Positions 56,793 through 64,000 of a DNA stretch of 64,000 nt are shown piece after piece. Within the stretch, counting starts at the first letter, position 1. The number at the start of each line of letters is the position of its first letter. A program made the translations under genes and the position numbers. The notes below the pieces were generated by a model that saw nothing but the letters and a program-made list of their open reading frames with translations, was not told where the DNA came from and did no database searches. Source of the DNA: Rhipicephalus microplus (lineage: Eukaryota > Arthropoda > Arachnida > Ixodida > Ixodidae); assembly GCF_043290135.1 (NCBI RefSeq), contig NC_134704.1:13956001-14020000 (forward strand), in the 5' to 3' direction.

Positions 56793-58570
56793 GTATTTCC
56801 TACAAATGCAGTTATTCACCGTCACACATTTCACTTCACATTGACGTAAGAGATCATGTTTTTCCATTTTCTCTAAACTTAATCTTAGTGGCCTTTATAG
56901 TTCTGCAGATCTGTGCCACAAATCAAGCATTGTAGGAAAAAGACACAACATTTGGTATCAGTTGAACATGTAACATATTGCTGAAATCATGTTTAGTTCA
57001 CATACTTTGAACATTTACTGCAATCTACTTATAACCCACTGTTAATTTATTAAAATACAAACAATGTGTCTCTGGAGAAACGTACTATTTGCATGATGCA
57101 ATGCATAAAATGGAGGAGAAATGAAGCTTCTATAGCATTTTGGAGTATTGATTTGATGAATAGCATTACACTTAACATGACCTAATCATTAAACATAACA
57201 TCAATGCAACAATCTGAAGTTCTTCTGATATACTGGGGAATAGACATACAGTTGTCAGCACCTTTGCAGCGCCCACTTTAATGTATGGTGCAGACTTTGC
57301 TCCCCTCCTGCCCACACCCACCCTTCTTTTTGTGCGTACGCCTATGGTTAAAGGCTGAAAGGTGAAGCAGTGAATTGGTTTGTATTGATCGGTTGCCCTC
57401 TGACGTCGTTAATTTCACTATCGCAACGCTTCTCCTTCATTCAATAAATAAAAATAATAAAGGCGAAATAACAATTGAGCATTCCCTAACCATACCCAAT
57501 TGCACCACATTCATGCAATACCTCCGTTACACTACGACGCATTTACTCGATTTCCCCCGTGGAAAGATGCGGCCGGCATTTTTTTTTTTTGTTCTGTATT
57601 TTCGCGACATTGGCCGAGCGAAATTTCCAGTAACTTGGTGCGGTTCCGCGGCGAGCAGTGCACTTTTGCTGATAGACGCCGTCAAAATCTGTGACGTCAG
57701 ACAGTCCAGTGCAGGGTCGTCACACGCTTTTTTTTTGTTTTTCTTTTTTATTCGTTCTTTTTGTTTTGTTATATTTTGTTCATATTTATTTGTTCCGCAT
57801 TTTCTCACAGCAAGATTGGTGTTTATGGTGTCGTGAAGGAAAAGATTTTCAATATGCAGAAAAATATATTTTTTAATTTCTTTATTGTTCCCTTAATGTA
57901 TTATTTTCCAACAGCCGTGTTATGTCCTCATTCATTCAACTTTGCATGCATGTTTTGTTTAAAATGAGAATTGATCTAGGTTTTCAATTTTGTTATGTCT
58001 TGGTAGCGAGCTAAACCTTGCACTACACGCGAGAATCACTTGCATGCGCAATTGCAAAGGCTGCATTGAGCACGTGAACTTTGCTCATACACAGTAGCCT
58101 TGTTGTATATAGATGTTCATGTAAATTGCCCCCCCCCCCCCTTTTTTTTTAAAACTTATTGCAGGCCCTTGGGGCACCTTATTTATTTCACCCAGGACGT
58201 AGAGGAAGCCTGCTGAAAACCTTGTACATTGTATGTAGAGAATGGTAGAAACGGTATGCAGTCCACCTTAATAAGCCGGAAGTGCGAGATTTTCGCCACA
58301 AGTCACATCTATTGTCCTCCCTAAACTCACTCTCTAGAGAGATTACTTTCGGAATTAAGAAAAAATTTAGGTTAAAGAGATTATAACCATTTGCAGTGCC
58401 TGAAAAATCCATTTTCGACAAAAACAGAGTTATCCGTCACAAATTGATCATTCGATCACAACTCACATTGCACTTTTTGGATGGAAACATGAGGGATGTG
58501 CATGTCATGCTTCACTGAGAAGAAACATGAAGGAGCCACAACTTTTTTTTTTAATACTATTACCGTAAGG
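56793..58570. other. Non-coding, includes a MITE relative
   Basis: 57540-57730 shares blocks with the 15851 element (TTTTCGCGACATTGGCC..., GACGCCGTCAAAATC, TGACGTCA). A poly-C/poly-T run lies at 58127-58150. No gene supported. Confidence 0.45.
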
Positions 58571-58940
58571 CAGGGGTCGGCAGCTTGTGGGCCGCTTGCA
58601 GCCCACGTGGCAATATTATGCCGCCCCCACCACAGCCTTTACCCTCCCCCCACCCTCTTTCTCTGGCCACTTCCTGTATCTGAAAGCTGACATAGCCGTT
58701 TTGACAAAAAAAAAGTATTTGCGCTTGTAACCTATGTTTGATTGCAACTTTCTGAGAACCGTGCTTAAAATGCACGTGATATCCAACCCAGTTTTACAAA
58801 TCAGTGTCAGTTTGCTGAATGTAATCGCTTTGCCAGCACACCACCCCCCTCCCCCCCTCTGATTTTTCGTCCGGGCCCCACTGTGTAGGTTTCATGCATT
58901 GTCCCTCGGTCTGAAAAGGCCGCCGAGCCCAGCTGTAAGA
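58571..58940. mobile_element. hAT-like MITE
   Basis: Left end CAGGGGTCGGCAGCTTGTGG with a GGGCCGC block and right end GGCCGCCGAGCCCAGCTG resemble the CAGGGGTCGGC inverted ends of hAT elements. No transposase. The flanking GTAAG on both sides is only a partial 8-bp duplication. Confidence 0.5.
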
Positions 58941-58989
58941 GATTGAAACAACGATATCAACAAGCTTCTGTGTAAGCTTTAGAGATTGT

Positions 58990-59117
58990 AGGCCCGTGTG
59001 CTCAGATTTTGGTGCACGTTAAAGAACCCCAGGTGGTCGAAATTTCTGGAGCCCTCCACTACGGCGTCTCTCATAATCATATGGTGGTTTTGGGACGTTA
59101 AACCCCACATATCAATC
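58990..59117 (+). repeat. 5'-truncated Ruka SINE with 16-bp target duplication
   Basis: Only the 3' 128 bp (from AGGCCCGTGTGCTCAG to CCCCACATATCAATC). Flanked by AAGCTTTAGAGATTGT at 58974-58989 and 59118-59133. The head is missing, as expected from incomplete LINE-driven reverse transcription. Confidence 0.92.
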
Positions 59118-59133
59118 AAGCTTTAGAGATTGT

Positions 59134-60880
59134 CAGCAGGTTTTCAGCAAACAGTAACGGGCATGTAATGGCAATGAAATCATGAGTAAAACGTGTTGGC
59201 TGCCCTGCCCTCAATGTAGCCATGAAGATTATTTCGGGGTAATGTAATTGATGTACACTATGGTCGATTCAGACCGTACACTTGGTCGATTGATGTACAC
59301 CGTCGATTCAGACCGGAACACGAAAATTCAATGGAGTAACGCGAATTTGACTCTGCGCACTTTCGATCGAGGTCGTTTCTTTGTCTCTATTTGCGGAAAA
59401 TGCAGAAGCGAACCGATTGCAGATCATTATCGCCGCTCGATCGCACTCGAAAGTGCCTGTATAAGACTGCGCTAAAGTGCGTGGCTTAGGTTTATTACTT
59501 GGAGTTGGCGATGAGAGCCCGTACTATACGATCGCAGCGAAGAACTTCTCCCGCCTCCCAGGCCGTTCACTGGCGACAAACCGCCCCCATCGGAACGCGA
59601 CCGGGAACCACGAACCTGGGTGTGTCGGTAGAGCGCCTCCTCTCTGGTCGGTAGAACGCTCGAACGATTCGAATACTCGAAATTTTCGAATTACGAATCG
59701 AGTAGTGTTATTCGGCACTCGATTCGAATAGCGAATTTTCTATTCTAACTGAATATTTCTTCCTACATTTTCTGAGTAACCGGCACCGAGGGGAAAACCC
59801 CCGAAAGAGCAACGTGTTAAAACAGCGAAGGATCATTTTTGCTGTTTTAGTTATTGATTTACGAAGGTACCTGCGGGTCAAGCTTTTTACGGGATCGTCA
59901 AAGCTGTGCTCATCACCGGATGTATAGGAATTCTCGCTTCAAGCTCTTGTGTCGCCGAAACGGCTATGTGCATTCGTGGAATATTATTTATCGTTTATGT
60001 TTTAGTTTTAATTAAAAACTGGTGACAAAAGCACCACCGCAGAATACCGAAGTAGATGCTGTATCAAATTTACACTTCTAGTTCAAGAAGATATTACGAA
60101 GACTTAAGTCATTCATTACCAACATGAACTTACTTCATTTTACATAATTGTGGTGTCTTTTCTTGGATAAGTAAATGTAACTGTAATGTTACTTTGTCAA
60201 AGTTTGCGAATGTTTCTTCGAAATGAAAGGCTGTAGAGTTCTAGGCCTGTCATGAACATGGTTGCCTTACTCTTCAAAAACGATTCGAATAGCGTTCGAT
60301 ACCTATCAGATTCTGAATTTCACTATGCACATTTAGCTAACCTTGGGTACGCTGCAGGAGTGGTGCAAGAGAAGGATGTTACAGCGCCGCATCTTTCTTT
60401 TTTCGTCTCCCACGCCCAGGTGGTTCGTTATCCCCAACGTTTTCTGTTGTGCTTACGCGGAGGCTGCGGATGCGTGCAATGGTTAACTCTCGTCCCAAGA
60501 AGCGAAACGAGAGTCTTTGTGGGCGCCTGCTATCTAAGCTCGTTATTATTATTTTTCCCCCGACTGGCTTGCAATGCCCTGACTCCACGTGAGCATATGT
60601 GCGAGCTGCAAAAAAAAAAAAAAGAAGCGGAGAAAACGTCCTCACCGCGATTGTACTTCGTCGTACTTGTCGCCACATGTGTCGGCAGTGTTTCCGAAGC
60701 ACATGTGTTCCGTATTTCGTTAAATTTATCCTTAGCTCATTCTGCATCCATATGTGGGCGCCCAGGGCAGGTACGAGATAACAAGGGGCGGAAAAGCAGT
60801 ACCTTCAGCGTTCGGTGCCTCAAACTTTCCGAGCCCGTAACGGAAGTGAACGTTCCGTTTCGCACCATCCTTAACTAATG
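59134..60880. other. Non-coding with attcga-rich palindromic repeat
   Basis: 59650-59770 is dense in overlapping TTCGAA/ATTCGAAT motifs, and a similar GATTCGAATAGCG occurs at 60282-60294, possibly marking two ends of one repeat. A 208-codon frame at 60252-60878 has no domain or codon bias and is taken as chance. Confidence 0.4.
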
Positions 60881-61299
60881 GTTCCGCGTCGCCGACGAGC
60901 ACGGGCCAAAGTGAACGGCCAAGGTGGCGGCGATAGCGTAATGGGAAAGGGGCCAACAACCCCGGGAAAAGGGCGACGGCAGAGCGCCGCTTGTTTCCCC
61001 ACCATGTGTGGGAATAGCGGGACACCTTTCTTTAGTTTCCCGCTGTCGTTGCCGGCGGAGATGGGTGTACTGCATTGTCACTGCCTGTCGACATCTGACC
61101 GAGTGCCCCACAGCGGTTCATGAAAAGGAAAAACAAAAAAAAAACTCAATCACTGCACCGACTCCAGGCTACGGAAGGATTACGGGCACGCATTGTGGGT
61201 GGTCTGCTTTAAATCGCGGCACCAGCGAGCTGCGTTTTTCTTGTTTTTTTTTTGTTTACGCGAGCACCGTCGTCCCTGCTGTTTCTATAAATGTCTGTC

Positions 61300-62295
61300 T
61301 GTTCCCCATGACCGACAAACAACGTTACCTGTGGCAGGAAAGGCCCGAGTATTCGGTTATTGGCTCACGTAGCCGTGGACCTCGCGCTGTCCGTACGCTC
61401 GCAAGCTGATTGGTCGTGTGCGTCCGCCCGCTGCAATCGCAGACGGCGAAAAACTGGGAGGAAGGAGAAGCGGGAAGGCGAAGGCGTTTCGTATGAACGC
61501 CTGAGACAGCGCGGTCGGCTCTCTACCCCCTACATCCTGTTTTCTTTTTACATCTTCCAAGCATCGGTCGGTTCGCCCAGCGGCTAAAGAAGCTGCCGCG
61601 GTTGCGCGTGCCATGTTTTGCCAAACGTGCTCTCTTCAGAGTCCGTCTGCTGCAACCGAGGCGTTGGAAGCTACACGAAGTTTTTGGGGAGCCCTCTCCT
61701 GTTTCCGTTCTTTCTTTTGTTGTTTCCGTCGCCACGCTACGCACGCTGGCGTCGGCACGAAAAGCAAGAGTCGGTGCCCCAGGCACGTTCGTCCGATGAG
61801 CCCGCCTCCCTCCGGCCGTCGCTTCTTCCCGTAGACTTTATAATTAGAGCCAGCAGCGCCAGCAACGCCAACGCTGCGCACACTTGGTGGTGAAGAAAGT
61901 AAACAAGAGGTTTGCCCCCCCCCCCCCCCCCTTCTTTGCCAAAGCTATCTGTTGCCCTTCGCACCACCATAGCTCGTGGCGCAGCGACGTGCACCGCTTC
62001 CCTGCCGTGCACCCTCTCTCCTCTCTTTTGCATAGCGGGACAAAGTTCAGAGTTCTTCGCGTTGTTGCTATTGCTGCTGCGCGCGGTGGCCCCTCCCTGC
62101 TGTGGACTCTCCTCCTTGGTGCTTAAGAAGGAATGAAGAAAAAAAAAGCCGAATGAGAGACGCGTTTAAAGAAAAGGGAATGTGGCGATGCTGAGTTCAG
62201 AACTTTAGTCGGACACGGGCTGGCACGCGCGCACACGTCAAAGCCGCCAAGTCCTCTCTGTCCCGGTGATCACCGAAGACATCAGGTCCTCTTCC
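61300..62295 (+). promoter_or_regulatory. GC-rich promoter/5' UTR region of the bHLH gene
   Basis: High GC, many CpG, an inverted CCAAT (GATTGGTCG near 61410) and a poly-C run at 61918-61931. Open frames on both strands reflect composition, not coding. The transcription start is not determined; no clear TATA box. Confidence 0.4.
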
Positions 62296-63015
62296 ATGTT
62301 TGCCGACGGCGAAGCTTCGGCTCCGGACGTGCCCATGGTGTACCAGCGGCATTATCAGACGCCCGTGGCCTCCACCGCGGCGACGACTGCGTACGAGCGC
62401 TGCTGCGTCTCAGCCGCGGTCTTGATGCGCCGCCCGCCGTATCCCGAAGTCGCCACGTCGGCCTTCTACCCGCTGGAAGACGTGCCGCTGTCCTCGCTGG
62501 CCGATCATCATCATCGCCACACCCCTTCGTACGCAGTGTACGACCGCAGTTACGTCGACGCCCCGCCTTCTTCGTTCCTGTACGGCGCTGCCGCTTACGA
62601 CTGCGTGTACGGTGACTGTCCGGACTGCGCGGAGGTTGGCTACCCGCCTGTGGCCGCAAGTAGTTGCTCAACCGCCGGCGACGCCAAGTCTTCCGCCTGC
62701 GCGTTGCAGACGTCGCCCGCCGTGTCGCGGCGCGCCGTGGTTCGCAAACGGAGCCTCTCGCAGGCCGAGCTGGAGAGGCGCAGGTCCTTGGCGAACCACC
62801 AGGAACGCCGTCGCATGCACCGACTCAACTCGGCGCTGGATCGACTCCGGAGCACGATACCGCCGCGCCTGCAGAACGGCAGTCGGCGCCTGTCCAAGAT
62901 CAAGACGCTCAAGATGGCCATCAACTACATCCTCGAACTGAAGACTGTGCTGGGCCCGACGACCGTCCCTGGAGTTGGCGGTGGTTGTGCGCCGGCCTCC
63001 CCTTCCTGGAACTGA
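62296..63015 (+). CDS. bHLH transcription factor (class II, Atonal/neurogenin-like superfamily)
   Basis: Single-exon frame of 239 aa from ATG 62296 to TGA 63013-63015. The frame is open upstream to a GTG at 62266, but the ATG is the reasonable start. The N-terminus (1-150) is low-complexity, rich in Ala, Tyr, Pro, Ser and His, typical of a regulatory region. A basic cluster follows, then the bHLH domain at about 161-219: basic region RRRSLANHQERRR with the E-box-contacting Glu, helix 1 MHRLNSALDRLRSTI, loop PPRLQNGSRRLS, helix 2 KIKTLKMAINYILELKTVL. The C-tail is only about 20 residues. Such factors dimerise with E-proteins (daughterless/TCF3) in the nucleus and commonly specify neural, muscle or gland fates. 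I cannot assign the orthologue: the basic region and long basic loop are not a clean match to Atonal, neurogenin, Twist or Mist1. GC-rich codons fit the neighbouring GC-rich promoter. Confidence 0.88.
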   Translation: MFADGEASAPDVPMVYQRHYQTPVASTAATTAYERCCVSAAVLMRRPPYPEVATSAFYPLEDVPLSSLADHHHRHTPSYAVYDRSYVDAPPSSFLYGAAAYDCVYGDCPDCAEVGYPPVAASSCSTAGDAKSSACALQTSPAVSRRAVVRKRSLSQAELERRRSLANHQERRRMHRLNSALDRLRSTIPPRLQNGSRRLSKIKTLKMAINYILELKTVLGPTTVPGVGGGCAPASPSWN

Positions 63016-64000
63016 ACGATACGCGCTTTTTTTTTCTTTCTCATCGTGCAGTGTCACGTACCGATGGTCGTGCATGCCAGCCAGCTATGCGTGTGGAACG
63101 AGCGGTGAGGTGGCGGCCTCTTGAAGATTGTGATAGTGTGATTGCCGCAGTGGAGAGTCTTGCGAGTGTGTTTATTTAGCTAGCTGCGATGCTTGCTTGC
63201 TTCTCCAGTGCTGTTACAAGGCCGTTTGACGAAGGCCACTTCGCAAGCGACTCATTTCGTAGCGACTTTCGTAAATACAATTACATTTTTTTCCCTCATC
63301 TCGTGATGCTGTCTTCAGCGTTCCTGATTGTCATTGTGATATTAGGTTCCTTGTCGTCGAATAAGCCTTATTTGTGGCACGAGACATGAGAAAGCAGCGG
63401 CACGGGGCATAGACATGAGAAAGCAGCGGCAGTATATCAGTGTTGGCTTAGGTGAGTGGCATCGTTATTTAGCGTTTACTTCTTACCGTCTGAGTGTTTC
63501 TTTTGAGCTATACAGCCGATATAATTCAGGCTCTTTATAGCTTACAAGCGCGTGGTTAACTCGTCAGAGTAGGCTGCTCTAAAATACGCCTCAGATTGAT
63601 TCAATTTGTATTCGTGAGCAGGCAAAAATAAATGTGCCATGTATTCATAATCAAGCTTAATCTAGCTAGTCGCTCTTTTTTTGTTTTTCAGGACGAATGT
63701 GTCTTATTGCTCGCGCTGTCCCCACGCCTGTCATTTTAACAACGGCTGTGCGCTGTCTAACTGTGACATTCAGCAGTAGCGTCTGAGCCCGATGATCCCA
63801 TAAAAAATGAAGTTGAAAAAAAAAACGAATCGAATACATATTTGATAGCTTGATATGGGGTTTTTGCGACTGTCGCCGAACTTTCAAAGTTCTGTTTATA
63901 TACACTCGGTAACGATAAAATAAATTCGAAGCGCCCTCGTGCATGTACTTCTTGATTAAGTTAACTACCTTCAAAGCAAGCGTTAACTTCGCGAAATATA
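63016..64000 (+). other. 3' UTR/flank of the bHLH gene
   Basis: No further coding. AATAAA signals at 63627-63632 and 63919-63924 are candidate polyadenylation sites. A 30-bp tandem duplication (GACATGAGAAAGCAGCGGCA) lies at 63382-63431. Confidence 0.5.

Noticed and set aside
60252..60878. 208-codon plus-strand frame
   Set aside because: No domain, signal peptide or codon bias; contains a poly-A derived Lys run and overlaps an antisense open frame.
62282..63179. Other long frames overlapping the bHLH gene
   Set aside because: Shadows of a GC-rich coding exon; only the plus frame from 62296 has a recognisable domain.

Overview
The window looks like nuclear DNA of a hard tick, most likely a metastriate (Rhipicephalus/Dermacentor-type) species. 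Evidence: GT-AG introns, long simple repeats, and many copies of a tRNA-derived SINE that I recognise as the tick 'Ruka' family (box A/box B head, 3' end GGGACGTTAAACCCCACAT followed by ATCAATCA-type tails). Penelope-like GIY-YIG fragments and tick-type LINE 3' ends are also present. There are no bacterial operons, rRNA genes or CRISPR arrays. Most of the sequence is transposon debris and non-coding DNA; five or six genes can be supported, mostly by splice signals plus homology inside the window.

Left part (1-23 kb, minus strand): two paralogous genes encode small secreted Cys-containing proteins that I do not recognise. Gene A has exons at 7497-7359, 6102-6023 and 4669-4586; gene B at 22982-22838, 21047-20968 and 17245-17162. 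Exon lengths are 139/145, 80/80 and 84/84 nt with identical intron phases (1,0,0), and key residues align without gaps. The last exons were not found. Penelope fragments, SINEs and MITEs lie between and inside them.

Middle part (24-33 kb, minus strand): two two-exon genes encode small single-pass membrane proteins (about 176 and 140 aa) with a shared juxtamembrane/TM signature. Next comes a nearly complete Ty3/gypsy retrotransposon (33056-38590, minus) with 175-bp LTRs that differ at three positions.

38.6-47.3 kb: TE graveyard with two head-to-tail LINE 3' ends, an RTE-type LINE, a Penelope GIY-YIG fragment, a probable solo LTR sitting in an (AT)n tract, and a degenerate Penelope reverse transcriptase.

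47.8-51 kb (plus strand): a complete four-exon ARL6IP5/PRA1-family gene (179 aa). Its first intron holds an RTE LINE that was itself hit by a Ruka SINE. Downstream are mariner, MITE, piggyBac-like and hAT-like remnants.

60.9-64 kb (plus strand): a GC-rich promoter-like stretch leads into a single-exon bHLH transcription factor gene (239 aa).
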